A DNA stretch of 29,481 nucleotides from Cylindrotheca closterium (GCA_933822405.4 CAKOGP040001291.1:1-29481), one strand, 5' to 3'; numbered from the stretch's first letter, positions 10,249-19,964 are shown. The notes: generated by a model not told the origin, from the letters alone. Program-made: numbers and translations.

Positions 10249-12746
10249 CTAGGAGCAGCTTCTCGAAAATGGAACAATTGTGTCTCCTGTTTCAAAATCT
10301 CCGGCTGTTGGATTATTGCGTCGACCGACTGCCCGAGACTCGCTGGGGTAATAGAAGTGGGACGCACTTGTAGCAACCAGCCCGGTCCATATCTCAGCTC
10401 CATTGCGACACTGTCGCACATTGAAAAAAGCCAAATTTATATCTCGGGTCGATACAGAGCAAGATGTGGCACAATCTCCAAAGGTGGGGAATTCAAATGC
10501 CTGCTCCCAGTCGCTGTTGTCAAAGAAAAAGTAGCTTCCGGCTGCAACGCTGGTCGTTTTATACTTGGTGGCATCCGCTGCTGTAATAGGAACTGGACTC
10601 GTAAAGGAAGATCGAATTGCCTTGGGACATGCCATATTCGGAGGCAGCAGATAGTCTCCTTGTTCAAAATCACCAGTGGTACTGCCAGAAACACGGCGGG
10701 CATGCAAATAACCCCCGTGATAGGTCTGTAGGGGCCATGTTTGGATATCTGCAGAATAGACTTGCTGCCCGTTCCTGCAGACTATCGCTGGAGTCTGAGC
10801 GTCTGCTGATCTAGGATCAAATCCAAAGGTTGCTTCCCATTCTTCATACTTGTAAAGAAAGTATTTCCCTTGACCCGACAGACTGTTGGCATTAAAGCTG
10901 CTTCGCCAGTCGACATTTGGAGTAACGTATCGAGGGACGATAACATCGCCAGTCTCCTGTTGACAAACAAAAGAAAGTGAAGGGTTAGAACCGACCACAT
11001 GAATACAAACATAGCATGATACCAACAATATGATACCAACAAATTTCGGCTTACCCACTGTCCAATGGCTGAGTTCGAATAAGGATTGCGTCTCCCAGAC
11101 TCAAATCCAACCGGTATATCGGATCTACTACCGCCATGAGTCCAAGCAATCATCTGCCCCTGCCAAATGACTTGATCATTTCGTCGTTGCTCAGCATTCA
11201 ATACCGCGCTTGCAGGATATGCTGGAGGAAGTGATCCAAAGACAGCCTCCCAGTCATTTGGAACATACAGGAAATATTGACCAATATCGTCGCCTATGTT
11301 GACTTCATTTTCCCAATCGCCATACACCGGGACGCCTTGTCCATCAAACGCAAATGTTGGCCGGTCGGTAGGTGCCACTGTTGGAACCACAGATGGCTGT
11401 TGCGTGGGACCTTTTGAGGGCTGTTGTGACGGAGCTCGGGTAGGTCTCAAGGAGGGCGTTGTCGTTGGTCTTGAAGATGGAGACTGCGAGGGCATCTTCG
11501 TTGGACTTGGAGTCGGAGACACTGTGGGTACCTTGGAAGGGCTTGGCGTTGGAGGTGGCGAGGGGCCGGGAAAGGGAGCGAATGTAGGATTAGATGAAGG
11601 TTCTGCAGGTGGAAGTCCTGTTGGAGTGACACTAGGAGTCGCAGTGGGGAACACCGTTGGAGGTGGCGAAGGGCCCACCACGGGTGCATCTGTCGGGTTG
11701 CTGGAAGGAGACATTGATGGTGGTGGAATGCTGGGTGGTGTTTTGGAATCTGTGGGTTCTGTCGGATCTGTTGGTTGGGAAACACTAGTAGGGGCATCCG
11801 ATGGACTAGCAGGAACCCCAGCGGAGTTTCCAGTATCAGGACTGTCGGTACCCGTAGGTGCATTTGTGCTTGCAGGAACATTAGTTGGGGGAAGTCCTTT
11901 GTCAGGACTGTTGGTAGGTGCAGTTGTTGTACTAATAGAAGCAGCGGAAGAGGCAGTATCATTGCTGCTGCTATTCAATCCAAAGACAAGACCCACAGCT
12001 CCTCCAACCAGGACAAGAAGAACAATCAACCAAAACCAGGCTTTGCAGTAAAATGGTGTTGGCGTGGCTGCAAGTTTCTCATCGGCTTGCTCTTGATCCC
12101 TGGCTGACTCTGCTGCCTCATTTGATGCGAACAGAGTCGCACTCATTGCAGGAGCCATACAGCAGGTGCCATCAACAGCATACTCCTCTTGCTTTGCGGG
12201 CTCATCTTCAATATCAATCGCAGCAGCCATTGGAATAATCTCTTCATCCTCAGCAGCACTGGTAGTCTTCTTCTGATCCAAAGTCGCTGCTGAAGGCGTT
12301 ACTGCAGCCATTGCTGCCTTTTCCTTGATCTTACGGTTCCGCTCACGTTGGGCTGTATTAGAGCCACCTGTGCTTCTGGAGGAGGAGTTTTGCGAATTCT
12401 TTTCTTTGCGCTTTTTTGATCGCTCACGAGCATCATCTTCCTTATTCTTGGTTTCTGAAACAGCTCCTGGTACCACAGGACCGCTCCCAGTACGACGAGC
12501 TCGTCCCTTTTGCCTTGCATCGCTACTGTTCTTTTCTGCAACGACACCAGGATTCACAGGAGGATCATTGCGGTTGCGACGACCCCTGGCTTTTTCTTTT
12601 GCATCGCGATCACTGCGTCTTTGAGAGCTTGAGCCACCACCACTTGTTGTTGTTCTGGCTCCTCGACTCTTGGCCCTTCGGTCTTCCTCTTGACGCTTTT
12701 TGCGTCTTTCCTCTTTGGATGTCTCTTGCTCAGCTGAGTGTTGCAT
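10249..12746 (-). CDS. Single-pass membrane protein with PT/PS-rich stalk and three repeated ectodomain modules
   Basis: Exons are 12746-11055 and 10956-10249, with one 98-nt intron (GTAAGC..CAG, phase 0), giving 799 residues. Residues 1-150 are strongly basic/acidic and low complexity (KEERRKKRQEEDRR), probably cytosolic. A hydrophobic helix spans ~236-257 (AWFWLIVLLVLVGGAVG). Residues ~275-465 are a Pro/Thr/Ser stalk of PTxxPS units, a feature widespread in diatom secreted and cell-surface proteins and likely O-glycosylated. The C-terminal ~320 residues hold three copies of a module that starts GxYFLY..xxWExxFG and ends GRRN..xxGxFETGDxIVPx; the exon junction falls inside the end motif of copy one, which supports the intron. 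There is no signal peptide, so a type II orientation with the modules outside is inferred. Function unknown; a cell-surface or frustule-associated role is conceivable. A TATATATA lies ~80 nt upstream of the ATG. Confidence 0.8.
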
Positions 12747-12825
12747 TTTGCTTGGATGTTACACGGTGTACCGGTACTGTCTTGTTGTTCCAACTTGTGG
12801 TTATCGCGGTTGGTATTTTTTTGAC

Positions 12826-12833
12826 TATATATA
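12826..12833 (-). promoter_or_regulatory. TATA-box candidate for the stalked membrane protein gene
   Basis: TATATATA lies about 80 nt before the minus-strand ATG at 12746, in otherwise non-coding sequence. Position fits a core promoter; no further test is possible here. Confidence 0.35.
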
Positions 12834-13009
12834 CAGCTGCGGTATATTCGCTGTACGTATATTTTATGTCTGGAGATGACTGCCTCATCACTGCAGGTGT
12901 TGGCTAGCGAAGGACGGACTGATCAGAACGCCCAAGTAAGTAGGCAAAGAAGGTACAGTAGCAGGACAGTGGAAAGCTACGTACCAAATAGGTTGTGAAA
13001 GAAGTTGGT

Positions 13010-13076
13010 GAATGAGCTGCAGCTCAGCAAGACGGGGGGTAATTTTCACAAAAGGCGGCCTCCGGACAGACGGGGC
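13010..13076 (+). repeat. Left terminal inverted repeat
   Basis: Matches the reverse complement of 19186-19260 with small indels; see the element entry for the shared blocks. It is followed inward by non-coding DNA to about 13266. Confidence 0.75.
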
Positions 13077-13266
13077 TACTGCTGTGAGCGGGATCTCTAG
13101 TAGTCAATTCCCACTTGGACTGCTCGTCCAGCCGTTAAAAACTAGCGATGCTGTTTGTCAAAATAGACCTCGCGAAAACACGCCTGCCAGTATATCCATC
13201 AACGGTCAACGGATGAATGATCACCAATAAAGTCGACAAATGAAACCTTTGTTGCCATATTAGCTT

Positions 13267-13387
13267 CCGGTGGAGAAATAAAGTTTTTTTTTCTCCACGG
13301 TGGAGAAATAATTTTTTTTTCCTCCACGGTGGAGAAATAATTTTTTTCTTCTCCACGGTGGAGAAAACAGCTTCCGGTGGAGAAATG
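13267..13387. repeat. Left subterminal palindromes, core CTCCACGGTGGAG
   Basis: Five GGTGGAGAAA copies, three of them within full CTCCAC-G-GTGGAG palindromes, are separated by T runs. They lie between the left inverted repeat and the transposase ATG, so they could be transposase-binding sites, promoter elements or hairpins in a transcript. Confidence 0.8.
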
Positions 13388-13432
13388 ACACCCCCAAGTC
13401 TTCCCCAAACGTAACCTACTTCAACAATCATA

Positions 13433-14411
13433 ATGAGAATTGACGTTTCCGAAGAAGTCTTCTTCCACCTTGGGGGGCTGGCACACTGCCTTCATGCTCC
13501 ATCACGAATCAGTAGCACCTGCAAGGAAACTAATGAAAAGCGATTCAAGGATGCCTACTTTGCAACGGCAAAATCAGTCCATGACATCTTCTTGGGCATT
13601 CAACATCCTGATCTTGGCCGCAAAAGGATAAAGAACCCAAAGCCTACGCATCTCCTGTTGGCTTTGCGGTTCTTGAAGCAGTATCCTACAAAAGAAACCC
13701 TGGCTGGGTTTGGAGGGGTGACAGAGAAGACTGCATTGCTTCGTTGTTGGAAGTATGTTGAAGCCATTCAAGCTCTCAAAGAACAAAAGGTAAGGAGGTT
13801 GGAAATTGCTTTGTCATCGCTGCGTTGCTGGTGATTCTTCTCAATCATTTTTCTTTCTAAACTTTTAGATTGTATGGCTATTTGGTGACACTGAGAAATA
13901 TCAAGAAGTGTGTGTAGCTTCTGTTGATGGGGTTCATTTTTGCATTTGGGAACCAAGGAAATTCCCTTCTGCAAAATGGTATTCTCCTAAGTACAAGAAG
14001 GCAGGTCTTGCTTACGAAATTGGAGTTGCAGTTCACCACAACAAAATTGTGTGGGTGAATGGACCATTTCCAGCAGGCGAAAATGACAAAAAGATTTTTG
14101 ATAAGCCTGACGGTCTAAGATCAAAACTAAAGGATGGACAACAATGTGTTGCAGACCAAGGATATAGGGGCAATCTTGATAAAGTTGTGATTTGCAACTC
14201 CCGTCATGATTCACAGACTAAAGACGTGATGGAAAGAGCCAAAGCAAGACAAGAATCAGTCAACAGTAGATTGAAAAACTTCCGGGTGCTCAGAATGCCC
14301 TTCCGCACTGTTGGGGCACAGCGTCTCCGCAAACACAAGACCGTTTTGGAGGCATGCCTTGTAATCATTCAGTTCGAATTGGACAATGAAAGCCGCCTAA
14401 TGAAAGTTTAG
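13433..14411 (+). CDS. PIF/Harbinger (HARBI1-like) DDE transposase, two exons
   Basis: Exons are 13433-13789 and 13869-14411, with a 79-nt intron (GTAAGG..TTTTAG, phase 0), giving 299 residues. The N-terminal ~115 residues are helical and include a likely helix-turn-helix (KPTHLLLALRFLKQYPTKE). The catalytic part shows SVDGVHF (first Asp), W.NGPFPAGENDKKIF, VADQGYRG (second Asp) and ARQESVNSRLKNFRVL (Glu), the order and spacing of the DDE_Tnp_4 family. All three acidic residues are present. The protein is somewhat shorter than the 350-400 residues usual for HARBI1 relatives, with the shortfall at the N-terminus. The reading frame is intact, so it may still be active. Binding to the adjacent palindromes or terminal repeats is inference. 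Confidence 0.88.
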
Positions 14412-15210
14412 ATATATGTCATTATTAGTCCTATTACTTGCTTCTTCAATAGTATTTCACATCTCCTAGTTGTTATGCAGTGCGTTGCATCGAATCGGCA
14501 TCGCAGAAACAATGTTGACTAGATAAAAGTGTCCGACTAAGGATCCATTTTTAAATCCAATGAATCCGGCCTAAATTGCACTCTTGATATTTTAATATAT
14601 GCATGACGAAATATTATATTAATAGAAAATATAAAAAAATTCACGCACGTAGTATGTCACACTTCAGAATGCTTAGTCAGAACATGTTGCCACCAAATGA
14701 TAGATATAAATATAAAGCATGTCACACTTCGGAATGCTGAGTGGCGCGCTATATATATACACCAAACAAACATAATGTGATACATAATCAAAACACACAT
14801 ACGTGTACCATCAACAACATATATTCTTTGAAAGCAGAAGCGGATTGGGATTTATCGCACTGCTTAGCCCACAAAAAAGGAAAATGTTTTCAATCGGAAA
14901 TTGGAAAGATCATTAAATCTCATACTTCTCGTCAGCAACATCGCCACTATAGTATGCTGAACATAGGAGTTCACCAGCATTACTGGTTGTAACCTCCCGG
15001 AAGGAATAATTGTCGCCGGAAGTGCTGTTGTGTACATCACCAATAGCCTACCATCAGCTTTGTGAAAATTTGCGGTCCTCCATTGCTTGGCTGAAACTTC
15101 CAGAGGCTCAAGCATTACTGCTGGTGTTCAAAACATTTTTGTCTACTAGGGTTGGTATTGGCAAACACATCCATTTTGTACTACTGTTTATCGTCTACAA
15201 TTTGCATATT
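14412..15210. other. Non-coding interior of the Harbinger-like element
   Basis: No supported gene. GTCACACTTC(A/G)GAATGCT is directly repeated at about 14656 and 14720. A TATATATA at about 14750-14758 could be a promoter, but the first ATG after it stops at once. Frames at 14741-14992 and 15010-15378 have no motif; the second is partly antisense to the triple-repeat gene. Confidence 0.4.
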
Positions 15211-16023
15211 TTATTCGTTGTTGAAATTATTGATGCCAATATTTGCAAACGCATTCTGAAGTTCCTCCATTTTGGCCTTTTCTGCCTCTTCAAGTGCAAG
15301 TTCAACAGCTTCTTGAATCTCTTTCTTCTTAGCCTGCTTCTTTTCCTTTTGAACCATCCAGTATGGTGTTTCCAGTAGAGATCTAGTCTCTTGATGGATA
15401 TGCTTACGAAAAATTTGATAGTCAAACTTTTGATAGGATTTCCTTTTCAAAAAAAGCACTGAGGGATGGTAACGTTTGTGTCGTCCGTTTGCCACATCTT
15501 TCTTCAGGTGACGCTCAGCATCTGAACCGTGCCACTCCCAAGGAAGATCTTTTGCAAAAAGGTATAGGGCAGCATCGTGGTCAAGATCAGCCCTATCCTT
15601 CAGAGCCTAAGCCTTTTCTGTGTTGATACGATTCTTGAGACTTCTCCAATTGTTAACAAAGTTTGTCTTTGGAACTTTTCCATAGATTGTTTTTTGCAGA
15701 GCAACTACTTCATCATATGTCATGTCTGCAGTCGCTTTTCCTGAATCGTAGTCTTCTTCAAGCAGCTTTTTTGCAATTTCCCAGGCTGTTGGCCCTGATG
15801 CCTTCTTTCGTCGCCCCTGTTGGGGGTTGTCTTTGTTAGCCTTCATGCGCTCCTTCAAGGTTTTCCAGTTGTTGACAAAGTTGGTCCTCTTAACTTTCCC
15901 GTAGATTTCTGGGCGGAGGGCAATGACCTGATCGGGGGTCATGTCCACTATACCTTCTACAGCAAGGTAATCTTGCTCAAGCAAAGGCTTGGCACTTTGC
16001 CATTCTGGGCTACCTCTTGGCAT
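15211..16023 (-). CDS. Triple-repeat putative DNA-binding protein of the transposon, with one in-frame amber codon
   Basis: From ATG 16023 (MPRGSPEW) the same frame stays open to 15211 except for one TAG at 15607-15609, 271 codons in all. Two N-terminal copies of a ~55-residue unit read W..AK.LLE.DY..G...MT.D.V.AL...IYGKV..TNFVNNW.(T/S)LK.R. After the TAG the frame continues in register with a third, diverged copy: WHGSDAERHLKKDV, then YQKFDYQIFRKHIHQETR. It ends in a Lys/Glu-rich coiled-coil-like helix. I recall similar repeat proteins in algae but no functional name. In Harbinger elements a second gene usually encodes a Myb/SANT-like DNA-binding partner, and this could be its counterpart (inference). 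The amber may be a nonsense mutation or a readthrough site. It diverges from the small + gene across a 220-nt shared upstream region. Confidence 0.6.
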
Positions 16024-16171
16024 GTTGATCTTTTGCTGACTGTTGAACAAATGGTGATAGAAAATGTATGATCGATGTTTGGAAACATGCTCAAAACGTG
16101 ACCAAAACGATCGAAAAGCACGAATGATTTGAGCTGACCGTTGGATCGCCAGACGAGATAAATTCGGAACA

Positions 16172-16178
16172 TATATAT
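16172..16178 (+). promoter_or_regulatory. TATA-box candidate in the divergent promoter region
   Basis: TATATAT lies 66 nt before the + strand ATG at 16244, within the 220-nt interval between two divergent genes. It is followed by a poly-T tract ending in TTTTAG. Confidence 0.4.
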
Positions 16179-16243
16179 GCGGATTTCTCAGTCACCTCAC
16201 TTTTTTTTAGACATCAGCCCTTTCAACATCGTCCGTATCAGCA

Positions 16244-16786
16244 ATGAATCATTTCAATGGGAAAGAAGAATCTAGTAAAGGGGGGGGCAAAGGGTTTGTG
16301 GGACCAACCAAGAATGAAATGAAGCAGTGGTTCGAACAGTGCAAACAGGAGCATGAAGACAACGAGATTGCATTCAAGCATTGCTTTGCAGGCATGCAGA
16401 TGTATGACATTTTGCCTGAGCCAAAGCCAGTTCACTTTGGGACCTTCATGATGGAGTACTTGGCTACTGCTCCGACTGACAGAAAATTTATTGAACTAGG
16501 TTATCGAATGCTCTACACGGATTTCAAGAAGTACACCCAGCAAGAGCAAGTCTACCAAGAAGAAGGCATTAATAATAATAAGAGTCTTGGCAAAACAAAA
16601 ATAATAGAATATCAGTTATTTTCCACCATTGAGTCCCATGCGCAAAGTGTTGAAAAGATTACGAGCTCTGAATGGTTTTGTGGTTCCATCGTCATCTGGG
16701 CCTGCCTTTCTCTTCAAATGACTACGTTCCGACCCCATGGCAGTGTCACCTTCGCCTCCTTTCTCATGAGCATTGTTGTCAGATGA
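16244..16786 (+). CDS. Small hypothetical protein of the transposon
   Basis: A 180-codon frame from ATG 16244. The first ~110 residues look protein-like, with a Gly/Lys-rich start (GGGKGFVG), a charged helical stretch (KNEMKQWFEQCKQEHED) and a Met/Tyr-rich middle. No family is recognised. The last ~55 codons are antisense to the 3' exon of the acidic/Pro-rich gene and look non-native, so an earlier stop was probably lost near the AAT repeat at 16569-16580. It has a good upstream TATA and is divergent from the triple-repeat gene. Confidence 0.45.
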   Translation: MNHFNGKEESSKGGGKGFVGPTKNEMKQWFEQCKQEHEDNEIAFKHCFAGMQMYDILPEPKPVHFGTFMMEYLATAPTDRKFIELGYRMLYTDFKKYTQQEQVYQEEGINNNKSLGKTKIIEYQLFSTIESHAQSVEKITSSEWFCGSIVIWACLSLQMTTFRPHGSVTFASFLMSIVVR

Positions 16787-18554
16787 GCGATTTAAAGACT
16801 GCTTTGATTCCTCATGAGCCTCTTTTCCAAAGTTTTTTGCAGCAGCGTCCCACTTTTTCATGACTTCCTCTAATGATTCCTGTTCAGTGGTGCCACTTTG
16901 AGATGCTTCAGACGAAGTATCAGTGAATGAACTTGGAAGACTGACTGAGCCTACTGAGTTGTTGGGCGAGCTGGGACTTGAAGCAGCAGGAGGTGTTGCA
17001 GGAGGAGTATTAGGAAGTGCTGTGGTGAGTGGTCCTGGTGCGGCAGCAGAAGGGGGGGGCTGTAGTGGATCATCTGCCTTCCTCTTCAAATGACTTCGTT
17101 CCGACCCCATAGCAGTGTCACCGTCACCCCCTTTCTCATGAGCATTGTCAGAAGGGGGAGGTGCAGGACGAACAGGAGGAGGTGGTGGGGTGGATGGTGC
17201 AGCAGCTGGGGGCTGAGGAGGTGCTGACGAAGGAGCCGCTGGGGTTCTTGCGGGAGATTGTTTGTGGCCAAGTGCTACAACACGTGAAGAGAGAAAATAT
17301 AAGGAATTGAGAACATGAATTGGTTTACTTTATATAGTCTTACATACCATTCAATAGTTGTGCTGCTTTGGACATCTTTGGTTTTTCCTTTGGCACATTG
17401 ATTGGTCCACTAACTGTGGGATCAATATCAGTGCGAGCACAGTCAAAGAATACCCAGTGCTCAACTGGAGTTTTCAAATTTTTACTGTTCTTGATCTCTG
17501 AAGTATCATTATCGTATGGGATCATAGTCATTCTCAGTTCTTCTCCAACCGTATTTTCATCCTCAGAATTTTCATCATCTTCATGGAGGACGTTTGCAGA
17601 TAATGGGATACTCCCAAAATCAATGACAATGCACTTGTTCTTTCTCATTGGCCCTCTATGGAAGCTATGACTCGAACCTTGCGGTATCGTGGAAAATTCC
17701 AAAAGGGACGGCCTGCAGAAGGGATTCAATCACAAAGTTAGCTTATTGATCATGCGCGAGACACGGAGAATCAGTCAAATCATACGTACCGTGGTTGATA
17801 TTACGATGTATCTTGACTTGACCACACAACCAAAAAGAATTGTCTCAGTCTGGTTTTTAAAAACCAGAGGAGTTTGCACCGGTAGACCCACGACGAACCC
17901 AGAATGGAGAGTCTCCCCACCAAGCTTGTTTTTCTTTCCAGGAAGCATTTGGTTTGCTGGGAGGATCGTCAAATTTTCAAGTTTAATAGTTGGTGATGAT
18001 CCCGAAGGGCCAGGTGTGTACGAAATCACTTGTGTATCATGGGGAAGGCCAAGCTCAAGCACGATATCATGATGCTCAAGCTTCACTTTTTTTAGGGGAG
18101 TTCCTGTCATAGTGTCGAAGACTCTCTTTTTTGATGGTGTTGTTGGAGGAGTGGTGGTGGTCGAAGCTGCTTTGTCGTGGTCGTCCTCGCTGAAGATTCC
18201 TTCTTCGTCGTCCTCGCTGAAGATTCCTTCGTCACTGTCGCTAAGAATCTCTTTTTCGTTGTTGTCAGTGCAAGAAGAACTAGTCCTTTTTAAGTATTCC
18301 TCTTGCAGCTTGCTGTCAACCTTCCCAACACAGATATCGATAAACTGTGACGGACTTTCTTGTGCCAGTTTCCTGAGATAGTTAAACCTGCTCCTTACTT
18401 TTTGCTCTGTCAAAACTACACCCTTTTCGTCTTGGTAATTCCAGTCGATGGAGGCCTTGAAGTGGTCAAGGGATTTGTCTTTGTCTTTTGACAGGAGATG
18501 ATAGAGAATAGCAGTTTCTGCTTGGACTCCAATACGTGGCGTAGTTGCTGGCAT
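16616..18554 (-). CDS. Acidic and proline-rich nuclear-type protein of the transposon, three exons with a frame break
   Basis: Proposed exons are 18554-17790, 17712-17348 and 17274-16616. Introns are GTACGT..CTGCAG (77 nt) and GTATGT..TTGTAG (73 nt). Exon 1 starts MPATTPRIG and has a helical N-terminus and a tandem GIFSEDDEE acidic repeat. The 2-to-3 junction is in frame and leads into a Pro/Ala/Ser-rich region and a C-terminus with two copies of AHEKGG(D/E)GDTAMGSERSH followed by the basic LKRKA. The 1-to-2 junction is out of frame by one base: the direct continuation reads AVPFGIFHDTARFES then TAG, while exon 2 is open in another frame (KNKCIVIDFG). A single-base indel near 17655-17710 or a different acceptor would explain this. 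No enzyme motif was found. The acidic tract, basic clusters and Pro-rich arm suggest a nuclear protein; its function is unknown. Confidence 0.5.
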
Positions 18555-18783
18555 GTTGTGTGGTCTTGGCTGGACGGGCACTTAGTTGATTGTTGTAGCT
18601 TCCATCGCTAAACCGTTTTGTTTGTGGCAATGCGAAAGTAGTCGTTGGGGCGCCCTGCGCTCCTATAGCATCAAGTCTTGTGTTTGATCGAGAGCAGGCT
18701 ATGGTATTATCGTTTGTATCCTCTGCTAAAAATATTTGCAACGTTCATTTCCACCCATTCTCCATTTTGCTTTTCTATTCTTA

Positions 18784-18959
18784 AAACTTGTCCCCCAATT
18801 GTTTCTTTCCCCTGATGAAACCTTTTGGCTCCAGCTTCCGAATGGAGAAATAGAAAGTATTTTTCTNNNNNNNNNNAAACTTGTCCCCCAATTGTTTCTT
18901 TCCCCTGATGAAACCTTTTGGCTCCAGCTTCCGAATGGAGAAATAGAAAGTATTTTTCT
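18784..18959. other. Ten-N assembly gap flanked by an exact 83-nt duplication
   Basis: The N run is 18867-18876. The 83 nt before it (18784-18866) recur exactly after it (18877-18959). This is the usual trace of two contig ends that overlap but were not merged. Frames that cross it are artefacts. Confidence 0.9.
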
Positions 18960-19005
18960 CCATCATGGAGAAAACGAAATCTTTTTTCTCCATCATGGAG
19001 AAATA
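18835..19005. repeat. Right subterminal palindromes, core CTCCATCATGGAG
   Basis: Two full CTCCAT-C-ATGGAG palindromes at about 18957-19003, plus CTTCCGAATGGAGAAATAG half-sites on either side of the gap. They mirror the left cluster in place and form, but with T:A instead of C:G at one arm position. Confidence 0.75.
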
Positions 19006-19185
19006 TAATTGCACATTCGTGGATTCCAGATTCCACATCCGTTATTTTCACCGGGGGACTAAAATGCACTGCCTGCGTGGCCGCTTTGAATCGTATCCAA
19101 ATTCGGTTTCAGCTTTTTTCATTTCACACAGGTGACATGACCGTTATTTTATCGCAATTTGATTGGCCACGCAACCCGCTTGAGA

Positions 19186-19260
19186 AGAAATGAACCCCGT
19201 CTGTCCCTTTGCCCCTATTTTGTGAAAATTACCCCGTCTTGCAGTTGCAGCTCATTCCTT
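19186..19260 (-). repeat. Right terminal inverted repeat
   Basis: Inverted partner of 13010-13076, ending ...CCCCGTCTTGCAGTTGCAGCTCATTCC on the + strand. The outermost base is not certain because short matching blocks continue into flanking DNA. Confidence 0.75.
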
Positions 19261-19662
19261 TTGAAAAGACTGCTCTGTATTTGACAGAGTGAATTTGAAG
19301 TCTAGGAATAGATAGTTATTAAGATTACCCTAGTCCCACCTCACTGGGGGATTGGGGGCCAACAGCTAGTAACAACTGTCAGCCCAACATCATTGAAACT
19401 CTTTTAGGCCCAATTGGAGTCTGCGAAATCCAAAGCGATTGAGAAGGATGAGCAATCGCATATATATGTCCGTGTACCAGGACTGACAGGCAGGTATTAA
19501 TAGGTACATGTACACGTGTACCAGACTTACTGAAGGATATATCATTACCACGCATTTCCACACAAAACGTATATATCAAAATCATATACTTTTCCGCAAT
19601 CATCTACTGTACCATACGATTACTAGTGAAATTTTAGTTCCCACATGGTATTGCGGAAAAGT
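19261..19662. other. Spacer between the two transposons
   Basis: No supported gene. There is a G-rich patch near 19343-19360 and TATATA-containing stretches near 19460 and 19568. The last bases, AAAAGT (19657-19662), are one copy of the copia target duplication. Confidence 0.5.
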
Positions 19663-19964
19663 TGTTGGAGGTCATGATGAAGGAGAGGACTATGTTAGTG
19701 CTGATGATAGTCCGTCCAAAGTGGAGAAGGTGTCTTGGGCCGATGTTGTTTGTAAGAATCCTGTACAATAGTACCGGAAACCTAGTATGCGGTAAAGTCT
19801 GAATCAACGGATGGAGCTTGGGCATTGCTCTCATTCTGTTGATTCAATCCCAATTGTAGCACCGATTAAACATCGGCTATAAGTTCAATCTTTATCATTG
19901 GTAGAGCTCCTACCGCTTAGGATTAACGATCCAAGCAGTTCTAGTCGTAATTTTGATTCTAACA
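19663..19964 (+). repeat. 5' LTR of the copia element
   Basis: 302 bp, starting TGTTGGAGG and ending TTCTAACA. It contains a hairpin made of GCTT-A-GGAT and ATCC-AAGC near 19916-19937, and the inverted pair TGAATCAAC/GTTGATTCA around 19800-19846. It differs from the 3' LTR at four positions. Confidence 0.95.

Larger units (their letters stand above)
13010..19260. mobile_element. Multigene PIF/Harbinger-like DNA transposon
   Basis: The left end (13010-13076) and right end (19186-19260) are imperfect inverted repeats over ~70 nt. They share GAATGAGCTGCA, CAAGACGGGG, TAATTTTCACAAAA and GACAGACGGGG in order. Between them lie a HARBI1-like DDE transposase and three other coding units, arranged transposase (+), triple-repeat protein (-), small protein (+) and acidic/Pro-rich protein (-). 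Palindrome clusters sit about 260-420 nt inside each end. The target duplication is ambiguous: TGCAGCTCA occurs near both outer ends and CAG abuts both CAAGACGGGG cores, and neither matches the 3-bp TWA usual for Harbinger. The ends and coding content together make an element boundary well supported. Confidence 0.75.

Noticed and set aside
11296..12051. 251-residue Gly/Val-rich + strand frame
   Set aside because: It is the antisense of the PT/PS-coding stalk; repetitive codons keep it open.
18736..19008. Frames crossing the N gap
   Set aside because: They depend on a duplicated contig end and unknown bases.
13018..19254. TGCAGCTCA as a 9-bp target duplication of the large element
   Set aside because: It is adjacent to the inverted repeat on the left but three bases away on the right, and the surrounding sequence is itself part of the inverted match, so it cannot be told from the terminal repeat.
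19881..19955. tRNA-like stretch in the LTR (TTGGTAGAGC, a hairpin, then GTTCTAGTC)
   Set aside because: The D-arm and anticodon-like parts are suggestive, but there is no paired acceptor stem or proper T stem. I treat it as an LTR hairpin.
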